From Hydractinia symbiolongicarpus (taxonomy: Eukaryota > Cnidaria > Hydrozoa > Anthoathecata > Hydractiniidae), in assembly GCF_029227915.1 (NCBI RefSeq), contig NC_079877.1, forward strand, positions 20,983,851 to 21,047,850: 64,000 nt of DNA. Reading direction: 5' to 3'. This document shows positions 22,525 to 35,480 of this stretch, one piece after another. Numbering within the stretch: position 1 is the first letter of the stretch; every line of letters begins with the position of its first letter. The notes under the pieces were generated by a model. The model had not been told where the DNA came from, ran no database searches, and was given only the letters and a program-made list of their open reading frames with translations. Made by a program: the position numbers and the translations under genes.

Positions 22525-24340
22525 GCAAATTGCGTAGTTCCACTAGGCTGCGCATGGTATCATTGGTCTAGTCCTTTCAGTCTCCATGGAGTACAATGTG
22601 CTAAGTCGTTTTTCATGGCGCCCTGTCTTTATATCACCTTCAACTACGCGCATAGCCTTCTAAAGGCTGTAATATGGCCTTTTGCGGCGTAATTAAGGCC
22701 TTACTCGTAAACTACGTGGTTCCACGTGTCCGCGGTAGTTGCCATTGGTGCCGTAGTCAAATACGCGCACGGATTTCTAAAATCTGTAATATGACCTTTT
22801 GCGGACGAGTTAAGGCCTTACTCCTAAAGTACGTGGCTCCACGTGTCTGTTAGAGTTGCCATTGGTCTAGTTCTTGTAGTCTCAATGCACTACAACGTTC
22901 CATGCTGTATTCCTTTTCGCCATGACCTAATATCACCTCCGACTACACGCATAGACTTCTAAAACTGTTATATGGCCTTTTGCTGCCTAACAAAGGCCTT
23001 ACACGTAAATCACGTTGTTCCACAAGCTTGCGTATGGTATTATTGATCCAGTCCTTGCAGTCTCAATGGACTACAATGTCCCAAGTCGTTTTCCTTGGCG
23101 CCCTGTCTTTATATCACAGTCAACTACGTGCATAGCCTTCTAAAAGCCGTAATATGGCTTTTTGAGGCATAATTAAGGCCTTTCTCGTAAACTACGTGGT
23201 TCCACGTGTCCGCGCAAGTTGCTACTGCTGTAGCACTTGCTGTTTCAATGGACTACAACGTCCTAAGTTCTTTTCCTTGGGGCCATCACCTATTATCACC
23301 TTAACTACGTGCATCTGTAACATGGCCTTTTGTCGCGCAATATAGGCCTTACACGTAAATCACGTGGTTCCACGAGCCTTCGCATGGTAGCATTGGTTTA
23401 GTCCTTTCAGTCTCTTAAGACTACAACGTCCCAATTCGTTTTCCTTGGCGCCCTCTCCTTATATAACAGTCAACTACGTGCATAGCCTTCTAAAAGCCGT
23501 AATATGGCTTTTTGCGGCCTAATTAAGGCCTTACTCGTAAATTACGTCGCTCCAGGAGTCTGCGCATGGTATCATTGGTTTCGTCCTTTCAGTCACAATC
23601 GAGTACAATGTGCCAAGTCGTTTTCCATGTCACCCTGTCCTTATATCACCTTCAACTACGCGCACAGCCTTCTAAAGGCCGTAATATGGCTTTTTGCTGC
23701 CTAATTAAGGCCTTACTTGTAAACTACGTGGTTCCACGAGGCTGCACATGGCATCATTGGTCTAGCCCATTCATTCTTAATGGAGTACAATGTGCCAAGT
23801 CGTTTTCCATGGCGCCCTGTCTTTATATCACCTTCAACTACGCGCATAGTCTTCTAAAGGTTGTTATATGGCCTTCTGTAGCGCAATAAATGCCTTACTT
23901 GTAAACTACGTGGTTCCACGTGTCCGTGTTAGTTGCCATTGGTGCAGTAGTCGCAGTCTCAATGGACTACCATGTCCCAAATTTTTTTCCTTGGGGCCAT
24001 GACCTCATATCACCTTCAACTACGCGCATAGCCTTCTAAAAGCTGTAATATGGCCTGTTGCCGCCCAATAAATGCCTTACACGTATATCACGTTGTTCCG
24101 TGAGCCTGCGCAAGTTGCCATTAGTGTAGCCCTTGCAGTCTCAATGGACTACCACGTCCCAAGTTTTTTTCCCTGGGGCCATGACCTAATATCACCTTCA
24201 ACTACGCGCATAGCCTTCCAAAATCTGTAATATGGCCTGTTGCCGCCCAATAAAGGCCTTACACGTATATCACGTAGTTCCAGGAGCCTGTACATGGTAT
24301 CATTGGTTTCGTCCTTTCAGTCTCAATGGACTACAACGTC
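22525..24340 (+). repeat. K block copy 2 with upstream 4-monomer remnant
   Basis: It matches 15765-17580 at a constant offset of 6760, including the 117-bp (22674) and 168-bp (23154) shortened monomers. The constant offset over 1.8 kb shows duplication as one piece. It stops at about 24340 inside TCAATGGACTACAACGTCCC, where a HOR-C block begins. Confidence 0.88.
22674..22790 (+). repeat. Truncated monomer (117 bp), second copy
   Basis: Same CCGTAGTC to AAATACGCGCACGG junction as at 15914-16030. Shared possession of this unusual junction is strong evidence that the surrounding segments are copies of one another. Confidence 0.88.
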
Positions 24341-25515
24341 CCAAGTCGTTTTCTTTGAAGCCATGGCCTTATATCACCGTCAACTACGTGCATAGCCTTC
24401 TAAAATCTGTAATATGGCCTTTTGCGGCTGAATTACGGCCTTGCTCGCAAATCACGTGGTTCCACGAGCCTGCGCATGGTATCATTGGTTTAGTCCTTTC
24501 AGTCTCAATGGACTACAATGTCCCAAGTCGTTTTCCTTTGCTCCATGGCCTTATATCACCTTCAACTACGTGCATAGCCTTCTAAAAGCTGTAACATGGC
24601 TTTTTGAGGCATAATTAAAGCCTTACTCGTAAACTACGTGGTTGCACGTGTCCGTGCAAGTTGCAACTGGTGTAGTTCTTGCAGTCTCAATGGACTACCA
24701 CGTCCCAAGTTCTTTTCCTTGGGATCATCACCTAATATCACCTTAACTACGCGCATAGCCTTTAAAAGCTGTAACATGGCCTTTTGCGGCCAAATTAAGG
24801 CCTTACTCGTAAATTGCGTAGTTCCACTAGGCTGCGCATGGTATCATTGGTTCAGTCCTTTCAGTCTCAACGGGGTACAATGTGCCAAGACGTTTTCCTT
24901 GGCACCCTCTCCTGATACCACAGTCAACTGCGTGCATAGCCTTCTAAAAGCCGTAATATGGCTTTTTGCGGCATAATCAAGGCCTTACTCGCAAACTACG
25001 TGGCTCCACGTGTTTGAGCAAGTTGCCATTCGTGTATTCGTCGCAATCTCATTGGACTACCACGTGCCAACTTTTTTTCCTTGGGGCCATGACCTAATAT
25101 CACCTTCAACTACGCGCATATCCTTCTAAGATCTGTAATATGGCCTTTTGCGGCCAAATTAAGGCCTTACTCGTAAATTGTGTAGTTCCACTAGGCTGCG
25201 CATGGTATCATTGGTCTAGTCCTTTCAGTCTCAACGGGGTACAATGCGCCAAGTCGTTTTCCTTGGAGCCCTGTCCTTATATCACCTTCAACTACGTGCA
25301 TAGCCTTCTAAAATCTGCAACATGGCTTTTTGCAGCCTAATAAAAGCTTTACACGGAAATCACGTAGTTCCACGAGCCTGCGCATGGTATCATTGGTCTA
25401 GTCCTTTCAATCTCAATGGAGTACAATTTGCCAAGTCGTTTTCCTTGGCGCCCTCTCCTTATACCACAGTCAACTACATGCATAGCCTTCTAAAAGCCGT
25501 AATAAGGCTTTTTGC
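24341..25515 (+). repeat. HOR-C patch between two K copies
   Basis: About 1175 bp matches 19877-21051 (offset 4464), flanked on the left by K copy 2 and on the right by K copy 3. Left and right junctions lie within sequence common to both families (ACTACAACGTCCC and GCATAATTAAGG), as expected for in-register homologous exchange. The offset between the flanking K sequences is exactly 2000 bp (11 monomers). Confidence 0.86.
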
Positions 25516-27028
25516 AGCATAATTAAGGCCTTACTCGTAAATTACGTCGCTCCAGGAGTCTGCGCATGGTATCATTGGTTTCGTCCTTTCAGTCACAATC
25601 GAGTACAATGTGCCAAGTCGTTTTCCATGTCACCCTGTCCTTATATCACCTTCAACTACGCGCACAGCCTTCTAAAGGCCGTAATATGGCTTTTTGCTGC
25701 CTAATTAAGGCCTTACTTGTAAACTACGTGGTTCCACGAGGCTGCACATGGCATCATTGGTCTAGCCCATTCATTCTTAATGGAGTACAATGTGCCAAGT
25801 CGTTTTCCATGGCGCCCTGTCTTTATATCACCTTCAACTACGCGCATAGTCTTCTAAAGGTTGTTATATGGCCTTCTGTCGCGCAATAAAGGCCTTACTC
25901 GTAAACTACGTGGTTCCACGTGTCCGTGTTAGTTGCCATTGGTGCAGTAGTTGCAGTCTCAATGGACTACCATGTCCCAAATTTTTTTCCTTGGGGCCAT
26001 GACCTCATATCACCTTCAACTACGCGCATAGCCTTCTAAAAGCTGTAATATGGCCTGTTGCCGCCCAATAAATGCCTTACACGTATATCACGTTGTTCCG
26101 TGAGCCTGCGCAAGTTGCCATTAGTGTAGCCCTTGCAGTCTCAATGGACTACCACGTCCCAAGTTTTTTTCCCTGGGGCCATGACCTAATATCACCTTCA
26201 ACTACGCGCATAGCCTTCTAAAATCTGTAATATGGCCTGTTGCCGCCCAATAAAGGCCTTACACGTATATCACGTAGTTCCAGGAGCCTGTACATGGTAT
26301 CATTGGTTTCGTCCTTTCAGTCTCAATGGACTACAACGTCCAAAGTCTTTTTCCTCAGCGGCCTCTCCTTATATAACAGTCAACTACGTGCGTAGCCTTC
26401 TAAAAGCCGTAATATGTTTTTTTGCGGCATAATTAAAGCCTTACTCGTAAACTACGTGGCTCCACGTGTCTGCGCAAGATCCCATTGGTGTAGTCCTGGC
26501 AGTCTCAATAGACTACCACGTCCCAAATTCTTTTCTTGGGGGCATGGCCTAATATCACCGTCAACTACGTGCATAACCTTTTAAAATCTGTAATATGGCC
26601 TTTTGCGGCCAAATTAAGGCCTTACTCGTAAATTGCGTAGTTCCACTAGGCTGCGCATGGTGTCATTGGTGCCCTATCCTTATATCACCTTCAACTACGG
26701 GCATAGCCTTCTAAAATCTGTAACATGGCCTTTTGCCGCCTAATAAAGGCTTTACTCGTAAATCACGTAGTTCCACGAGCCTGCGCATGGTATCATTGGT
26801 CTAGTCCTTTTAGTCTCAATGGACTAAAACGTCCCAGTCTATTCCCTTGGCAGCCTGTCCTTATATGACCTTCAACTACGCGCATAGCTTTCTAAAAGCT
26901 GTAATATGGCCTTTTGCGGCCTAATTACGGCTTTACTCGTAAATTACGTCGCTCCAAGAGCCTGAATATGGTATCATTGGTTTAGTCCTTTCAATCTCAA
27001 GGGACTAAAACGTCCCAAGTCGTTTTCT
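25516..27028 (+). repeat. K block copy 3
   Basis: It matches copy 2 at offset 2000 up to about 26340, and copy 4 at offset 3999 throughout. It includes the type 1 130-bp monomer at 26595-26724. It lacks the extra 168-bp monomer of copy 1. Confidence 0.87.
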
Positions 27029-28424
27029 TTGAAGCCATGGCCTTATATCACCGTCAACTACGTAAATAGCCTTCTAAAATCTGTAATATGGCCTTTTGCG
27101 GCTGAATTACGGCCTTACTCGCAAATCACGTGGTTCCACGAGCATGCGCATGGTATCATTGGTTTAGTCCTTTCAGTCTCAATGGACTACAATGTCCCAA
27201 GTCGTTTTCCTTGGCGCCCTTTCCTTATACCACAGTCAACTACGTGCATAGCCTTCTAAAGGCCCTAATATGGTTTTTGCAGCCTAATTAAGGCCTTACT
27301 CGTAAATAACGTGGCTCCACGAGGCTGCACATGGCATCATTGGCCTAGCCCCTTCATTCTTAATGGAGTACAATGTGCCAAGTCGATTTCCTTGGCGCCC
27401 TGTTCTTATATCACCTTCAACTACGGGCATAGCCTTCTAAAATCTGTAACATGGCCCTTTGCCGCCTAATAAAGGCTTTACTCGTAAATCACGCAGTTTT
27501 TCTAGCCTGCGCATGGTATCATTGGTCTAGTCTTTTCAGTCTCAATGGACTACAACGTCCCAAGTTGTTTTCCTTGGCGCTCTCTCCTTATATCACAGTC
27601 AACTACGCACATAGCTTTCTAAAAGCTGTAATATGGCCTTTCGCGGCGCAATTACGGCCTTACTCGTAAATAACGTGGTTCCACAAACCTGCGCATGGTA
27701 TGATTGGTCTTGTCTTTTCACTCTCAATGGACTACAATGTCCCAAGTCGTTTTCCTTGGCGCCCTCTAATTATACCACAGTCAACTACGTGCATAGCCTT
27801 CTAAAAGCCGTAATATGGCTTTTTGCGGCGTAATTAAGACCTTACTTGTAAACTACGTGGTTCCACGAGGCTGCACATGGCATCATTGGTTTAGTCCTTT
27901 CAGTCTCAATGGACTATAACGTCCCAAGTCGTGTTCCTTAGCGCCCTCTAATTATACCACAGTCAACTACGTGCATAGCCTTCTAAAAGCCGTAATAAGG
28001 CTTTTTGCAGCATAATTAAGGACTTACTCGCAAACTACGTGGCTCCACGTGTCCGCGCTAGTTGCCATTAGTGTATTCGTAGCAATCTCATTGGACTACC
28101 ACGTGCCAAATTTTTTTCTTTGGGGCCATGACCTAATATCACCTTCAACTACGCCCATAGCGTTCTAAAAGCTGTAATATGCCCATTTGCCGCCCAATGA
28201 AGGCCTTACACGTATATCACGTAGTTCCACGAGCGTATGCATGGTATCATTGGTCTAGTCCTTTTAGTCTCAATGGACTAAAACGTCCCAGTCTATTCCC
28301 TTGGCAGCCTGTCCTTATATGACCTTCAACTACGTGCATAGCCTTCTAAAAGCTGCAATATGGCCTTTTGCGGCCTAATTACGGCCTTACTCGTAAATTA
28401 CGTCGCTCCAAGAGCCTGAACATG
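27029..28424 (+). repeat. HOR-A copy, interrupted
   Basis: It follows 18437-19850 at offset 8592 and shares the same two-monomer loss (head of the TGGTTTTTGCAGCC slot joined to the CACGAGGCTGCACATGG slot). It stops abruptly after GAGCCTGAACATGG at about 28424, where the equivalent copy at 32.78 kb continues with TATCATTGG. Confidence 0.86.
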
Positions 28425-29360
28425 GCTTGATTGGTCTAGTCCTTGCAGTCTCAATGGACTACAAAGTCCCAATTCGTTTTCCTTGGCGCCCTCTCCTTAT
28501 ATCACCGTCAACTACGCGCATAGCCTTCTAAAGTCTGTAATATGACCTTTTGTCGCCTAATAAACTACGTGCATAGCCTGCTAAAGGCCGTAATATGGCC
28601 TTTTGTCGCAAATAAAGGCCTTACACGTAAATCACATAGTTCCACGAGCCTGTGCATGGTATCATTGGTCTAGTCCCTTCAGTCTCAATGGACTGCAACG
28701 TGCCAAGTCGTTTTCCTTTTAGCCATTGTCTCATATTACCGTCAACTACGCGCATAGCGTTCTAAATGCTGTAATATGGCCTTTTGCCGCCTAATAAAGG
28801 CTTTACACGTAAATCACGTAGTTTCACGAGGCTGCGCATGGTATCATTGGTCTAGTCCTTTCAGTCTCAAAGGACTACAACGTGCCAAGTCCTTTTCATT
28901 GGCACCATGTCGTTATATCACCGTCAACTACGTGCATAGCTTTTTATAAGCAGTATTATGGCTATTTGAGGCGTAATTAAGGCCTTAGTCATCAATTACG
29001 TGGCTCAACGTGTCCGCATAAGTTGCCATTGGCATAGTCCTCGCAGTCTCAATGGACTACTACGTCCCATGTTTTTTCCTTGCGGCCATGACCTCAAATC
29101 ACCTTCAAAAACGCGCATAGCCTTCTAAAAGCCGTATTATGGCTTTTTGCCGCCTAATCAAGGCCTTACACGTAAATAACGTAGTTTCACGAGCCTGCGC
29201 ATCTCATCATTGGTCTAGTTCTTTCAGTCCCAATGGACTGCAACGTGCCAATTCGTTTTCCTTGGCGCCATGACCTTATATCACCGTCAGCTACAAGAAT
29301 AGCCTTCTAAGGACTGTAATATGGCTCTTTGCCGCCTAATAAAAACGTTACGCGTAAATC
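28425..29360 (+). repeat. Patch of right-domain monomers inside the left domain
   Basis: About 935 bp resembles 38.88-39.65 kb and 52.9-53.5 kb rather than its neighbours. Shared private features are GGCTTGATTGGTC, GACTACAAAGTCCCAATTCG, a 53-bp truncated monomer (AATAAACTACGTGCATAGCCTGC), GCAGTATTATGGC and CAAGAATAGCCTTCTAAGG. Sequence on both sides belongs to the left-domain HOR-A and K families. Confidence 0.88.
28542..28594 (+). repeat. Severely truncated monomer (53 bp), left-domain copy
   Basis: GCCTAATAAA is followed directly by CTACGTGCATAGCCTGC, so about 129 bp is missing. The same structure is at 38978-39030. Dyads 3 to 5 are absent. Confidence 0.88.
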
Positions 29361-31027
29361 ACTTGGTTCCACGAGCCTTCGCATGGTAGCATTGGTTTAG
29401 TCCTTTCAGTCTCTTAAGACTACAACGTCCCAATTCGTTTTCCTTGGCGCCCTCTCCTTATATCACAGTCAACTACGTGCATAGCCTTCTAAAAGCCGTA
29501 ATATGGCTTTTTGCGGCCTAATTAAGGCCTTACTCGTAAATTACGTGGCTCCAGGAGTCTGCGCATGGTATCATTGGTTTCGTCCTTTCAGTCACAATCG
29601 AGTACAATGTGCCAAGTCGTTTTCCATGTCACCCTGTCCTTATATCACCTTCAACTACGCGCACAGCCTTCTAAAGGCCGTAATATGGCTTTTTGCGGCC
29701 TAATTAAGGCCTTACTTGTAAACTACGTGGTTCCACGAGGCTGCACATGGCATCATTGGTCTAGCCCATTCATTCTTAATGGAGTACAATGTGCCAAGTC
29801 GTTTTCCATGGCGCCCTGTCTTTATATCACCTTCAACTACGCGCATAGCCTTCTAAAGGCTGTAATATGGCCTTCTGTCGCGCAATAAAGGCCTTACTCG
29901 TAAACTACGAGGTTCCACGTGTCCGTGGTAGTTGCCATTGGTGCAGTAGTCGCAGTCTCAATGGACTACCATGTCCCAAGTTTTTTTCCTTGGGGCCATG
30001 ACCTCATATCACCTTCAACTACGCGCATAGCCTTCTAAAAGCTGTAATATGGCCTGTTGCCGCCCAATAAAGGCCTTACACGTATATCACGTTGTTCCGT
30101 GAGCCTGCGCAAGTTGCCATTAGTGTAGCCCTTGCAGTCTCAATGGACTACCACGTCCCAAGTTTTTTTCCCTGGGGCCATGACCTAATATCACCTTCAA
30201 CTACGCGCATAGCCTTCTAAAATCTGTAATATGGCCTGTTGCCGCCCAATAAAAGCCTTACACGTATATCACGTAGTTCCAGGAGCCTGTACATGGTATC
30301 ATTGGTTTCGTCCTTTCAGTCTCAATGGACTACAACGTCCAAAGTCTTTTTCCTCAGCGGCCTCTCCTTATATAACAGTCAACTACGTGCGTAGCCTTCT
30401 AAAAGCCGTAATATGTTTTTTTGCGGCATAATTAAAGCCTTACTCGTAAACTACGTGGCTCCACGTGTCTGCGCAAGATCCCATTGGTGTAGTCCTGGCA
30501 GTCTCAATAGACTACCACGTCCCAAATTCTTTTCTTGGGGGCATGGCCTTATATCACCGTCAACTACGTGCATAACCTTCTAAAATCTGTAATATGGCCT
30601 TTTGCGGCCAAATTAAGGCCTTACTCGTAAATTGCTTAGTTCCACTAGGCTGCGCATGGTATCATTGGTGCCCTATCCTTATATCACCTTCAACTACGGG
30701 CATAGCCTTCTAAAATCTGTAACATGGCCTTTTGCCGCCTAATAAAGGCTTTACTCGTAAATCACGTAGTTCCACGAGCCTGCGCATGGTATCATTGATC
30801 TAGTCCTTTTAGTCTCAATGGACTAAAACATCCCAGTCTATTCCCTTGGCAGCCTGTCCTTATATGACCTTCAACTACGCGCATAGCCTTCTAAAAGCTG
30901 TAATATAGCCTTTTGCGGCTTAATTACGGCCTTACTCGTAAATTACGTAGCTCCAAGAGCCTGAACATGGTATCATTGGTTTAGTCCTTTCAATCTCAAT
31001 GGACTAAAACGTCCCAAGTCGTTTTCT
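29361..31027 (+). repeat. K block copy 4
   Basis: It matches 23360-24340 at offset 5999 and 25515-27028 at offset 3999. It includes the type 1 130-bp monomer at 30594-30723. Relative to the other K copies it carries a few private changes, for example TAATATAGCC near 30903. Confidence 0.87.
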
Positions 31028-32844
31028 TTGAAGCCATGGCCTTATATCACCGTCAACTACGTAAATAGCCTTCTAAAATCTGTAATATGGCCTTTTGCGG
31101 CTGAATTACGGCCTTACTCGCAAATCACGTGGTTCCACGAGCCTGCGCATGGTATCATTGGTTTAGTCCTATCAGTCTCAATGGACTACAATGTCCCAAG
31201 TCGTTTTCCTTGGCGCCCTTTCCTTATACCACAGTCAACTACGTGCATAGCCTTCTAAAGGCCTTAATATGGTTTTTGCAGCCTAATTAAGGCCTTACTC
31301 GTAAATAACGTGGCTCCACGAGTCCGCCCAAAATTCCATTGGTGTAGTCCATGCAGTCTCAATGGACCACCACGTCCCAAGTCCTTTCCTTGGAGCCATG
31401 GCCTTATATCACCGTCAACTACGTGCATAGCTTTCTAAAAGCTGTAATATGGCCTTTTGCGGCCCAATTACGGCCTTACTCGTAAATCACGTGGTTCCAC
31501 GAAACTGCGCATGGTATCATTGGTTTTGTCTTTTCACTCTCAATGGACTACAATGTCCCAAGTCGTTTTCCTTGGCGCCCTCTCCTTATACCACAGTCAA
31601 CTACGTTCATAGCCTTCTAAAAGCCGTAATATGGCTTTTTGCGGCATAACTAAGGCCTTACTCGCAAACTACGTGGTTCCACGAGGCTGCACATGGCATC
31701 ATTGTCCTAGCCCCTTCATTCTTAATGGAGTACAATGTGCCAAGTCGATTTCCTTGGCGCCCTGTTCTTATATCACCTTCAACTACGGGCATAGCCTTCT
31801 AAAATCTGTAACATGGCCCTTTGCCGCCTAATAAAGGCTTTACTCGTAAATCACGCAGTTTTTCGAGCCTGCACATGGTATCATTGGTCTAGTCTTTTCA
31901 GTCTCAATGGACTACAACATCCCAAGTTGTTTTCCTTGGCGCCCTTTCCTTATATCACAGTCAACTACGCGCAAAGCTTTCTAAAAGCTGTAATATGGCC
32001 TTTCGCGGCGCAATTACGGCCTTACTCGTAAATCACGTGGTTCCACAAACCTGCGCATGGTATGATTGGTCTTGTCTTTTCACTCTCAATGGACTACAAT
32101 GTCCCAAGTCGTTTTCCTTGGCGCCCTCTAATTATACCACAGTCAACTACGTGCATAGCCTTCTAAAAGCCGTAATATGGCTTTTTGCGGCGTAATTAAG
32201 ACCTTACTTGTAAACTACGTGGTTCCACGAAGCTGCACATGGCATCATTGGTTTAGTCCTTTCAGTCTCAATGGACTACAACGTCCCAAGTCGTGTTCCT
32301 TAGCGCCTTCTCCTTATACCACAGTCAACTACGTGCATAGCCTTCTAAAAGCCGTAATAAGGCTTTTTGCAGCATAATTAAGGACTTACTCGCAAACTAT
32401 GTGGCTCCACGTGTCCGCGCTAGTTGCCATTGGTGTATTCGTCGCAATCTCATTGGACTACCACGTGCCAAATTTTTTTCTTTGGGGCCATGAGCTAATA
32501 TCACCTTCAACTACGCCCATAGCCTTCTAAAAGCTGTAATATGCCCATTTACCGCCCAATGAAGGCCTTACACGTATATCACGTAGTTTCACGAGCGTAT
32601 GCATGGTATCATTGGTCTAGTCCTTTTAGTCTCAATGGACTAAAACGTCCCAGTCTATTCCCTTGGCAGCCTGTCCTTATATGACCTTCAACTACGCGCA
32701 TAGCCTTCTAAAAGCTGTAATATGGCCTTTTGCGGCCTAATTACGGCCTTACTCGTAAATTACGTCGCTCCAAGAGCCTGAACATGGTATCATTGGTTTA
32801 GTCCTTTCAATCTCAATGGACTAAAACATCCCAAGTCGTTTTCT
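31028..32844 (+). repeat. HOR-A copy, complete 10-monomer unit
   Basis: The marker at 31028 repeats at 32845, a distance of 1817 bp, and all ten slots are present (31449, 31631, 31813, 31995, 32177 and so on). Together with 5934-7749 this is the best evidence for the full unit. It lacks the two-monomer loss seen at 18.7 and 27.3 kb. Confidence 0.9.
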
Positions 32845-35480
32845 TTGAAGCCATGGCCTTATATCACCGTCAACTACGTGCATAGCCTTCTAAAATCTGT
32901 AATATGGCCTTTTGCGGCTGAATTACGGCCTTACTCGCAAATCACGTGGTTCCACGAGCCTGCGCATGGTATCATTGGTTTAGTCCTTTTAGTCTCAATG
33001 GACTACAATGTCCCAAGTCGTTTTCCTTTGCTCCATGGCCTTATATCACCTTCAACTACGCGCATAGCCTTCTAAAAGCTGTAACATGGCTTTTTGAGGC
33101 ATAATTAAGGCCTTACTCGTAAACTACGTGGTTGCACGTGTCCGTGCAAGTTGTTACTGGTGTAGTTCTTGCAGTCTCAATGGACTACCACGTCCCAAGT
33201 TCTTTTCCTTGGGATCATCACCTAATATCACCTTAACTACGCGCATAGCCTTCAAAAGCTGTAACATGGCCTTTTGCGGCCAAATTAAGGCCTTACTCGT
33301 AAATTGCGTAGTTCCACTAGGCTGCGCATGGTATCATTGGTTCAGTCCTTTCAGTCTCAACGGGGTACAATGTGCCAAGTCGTTTTCCTTGGCACCCTCT
33401 CCTTATACCACAGTCAACTGCGTGCATAGCCTTCTAAAAGCCGTAATATGGCTTTTTGCGGCATAATTAAGGCCTTACTCGCAAACTACGTGGCTCCACG
33501 TGTCCGAGCAAGTTGCCATTGGTGTATTCGTCGCAATCTCATTGGACTACCACGTGCCAACTTTTTTTCCTCGGGGCCATGACCTAATATCACCTTCAAC
33601 TACGCGCATATCCTTCTAAGATCTGTAATATGGCCTTTTGCGGCCAAATTAAGGTCTTACTCGTAAATTGTGTAGTTCCACTAGGCTGCGCATGGTATCA
33701 TTGGTCTAGTCCTTTCAGTCTCAACGGGGTACAATCTGCCAAGTCGTTTTCCTTGGAGCCCTGTCCTTATATCACCTTCAACTACGTGCATAGCCTTCTA
33801 AAATCTGCAACATGGCTTTTTGCAGCCTAATAAATGCTTTACACGGAAATCACGTAGTTCCACGAGCCTGCGCATGGTATCATTGGTCTAGTCCTTTCAA
33901 TCTCAATGGAGTACAATGTGCCAAGTCGTTTTCCTTGGCGCCCTCTCCTTATACCACAGTCAACTACGTGCATAGCCTTCTAAAAGCCGTAATAAGGCTT
34001 TTTGCGGCATAATTAAGGACTTACTCGCAAACTACGTGGCTCCACGTGTCCACGCAAGTTGCCATTGGTGTATTCGTCGCAATCTCATTGGACTACCACG
34101 TGCCAAATTTTTTTCTTTGGGGCCATGACCTAATATCACCTTCAACTACGCCCATTTCCTTCTAAAAGCTGTAATATGCCTATTTGCCGCCCAATGAAGG
34201 CCTTACACGTATATCACGTAGTTCCACGAGCGTATGCATGGTATCATTGGTCTAGTCCTTTTAGTCTCACTGGACTAAAACGTCCCAGTCTATTCCCTTG
34301 GCAGCCTGTCCTTATATGACCTTCAACTACGCGCATAGCCTTCTAAAAGCTGTAATATGGCCTTTTGCGGCCTAATTACGGCCTTACTCGTAAATTACGT
34401 CGCTCCAAGAGCCTGAACATGGTATCATTGGTTTAGTCCTTTCAATCTCAATGGACTAAAACGTCCCAAGTCGTTTTCTTTGAAGCCATGGCCTTATATC
34501 ACCGTCAACTACGTGCATAGCCTTCTAAAATATGTAATATGGCCTTTTGCGGCTGAATTACGGCCTTACTCGCAAATCACGTGGTTCCACGAGCCTGCGC
34601 ATGGTATCATTGGTTTAGTCCTTTCAGTCTCAATGGACTACAATGTCCCAAGTCGTTTTCCTTTGCTCCATGGCCTTATATCACCTTCAACTACGCGCAT
34701 AGCCTTCTAAAAGCTGTAACATGGCTTTTTGAGGCATAATTAAGGCCTTACTCGTAAACTACGTGGTTGCACGTGTCCGTGCAAGTTGCTACTGGTGTAG
34801 TTCTTGCAGTCTCAATGGACTACCACGTCCCAAGTTCTTTTCCTTGGGATCATCACCTAATATCACCTTAACTACGCGCATAGCCTTCAAAAGCTGTAAC
34901 ATGGCCTTTTGCGGCCAAATTAAGGCCTTACTCGTAAATTGCGTAGTTCCACTCGGCTGTGCATGGTATCATTGGTTCAGTCCTTTCAGTCTCAACGGGG
35001 TACAATGTGCCAAGTCGTTTTCCTTGGCACCCTCTCCTTATACCACAGTCTACTGCGTGCATAGCCTTCTAAAAGCCGTAATATGGCTTTTTGCGGCATA
35101 ATTAAGGCCTTACTCGCAAACTACGTGGCTCCACGTGTCCGAGCAAGTTGCCCTTGGTGTATTCGTCGCAATCTCATTGGACTACCACGTGCCAACTTTT
35201 TTTCCTTGGGGCCATGACCTAATATCACCTTCAACTACGCGAATATCCTTCTAAGATCTGTAATATGGCCTTTTGCGGCCAAATTAAGGTCTTACTCGTA
35301 AATTGTGTAGTTCCACTAGGCTGCGCATGGTATCATTGGTCTAGTCCTTTCAGTCTCAACGGGGTACAATGCGCCAAGTCGTTTTCCTTGGAGCCCTGTC
35401 CTTATATCACCTTCAACTACGTGCATAGCCTTCTAAAATCTGCAACATGGCTTTTTGCAGCCTAATAAAAACTTTACACG
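32845..35480 (+). repeat. HOR-C: 9-monomer unit (1635 bp), one full copy plus most of a second
   Basis: Markers at 32845, 33128, 33630 and 33812 recur at 34480, 34763, 35265 and 35447, each at offset 1635. The unit begins with monomers shared with HOR-A and then carries the GTTGCACGTGTCCG, CAACGGGGTACAATG and GCAACATGGC monomers. Adjacent copies differ at scattered single bases only, so the amplification looks recent. Confidence 0.92.

Noticed and set aside
28425-29360. Transposon insertion
   Set aside because: The block looks foreign to its flanks, but it is itself satellite of the right-domain type, with no terminal repeats, target-site duplication or coding remnant.
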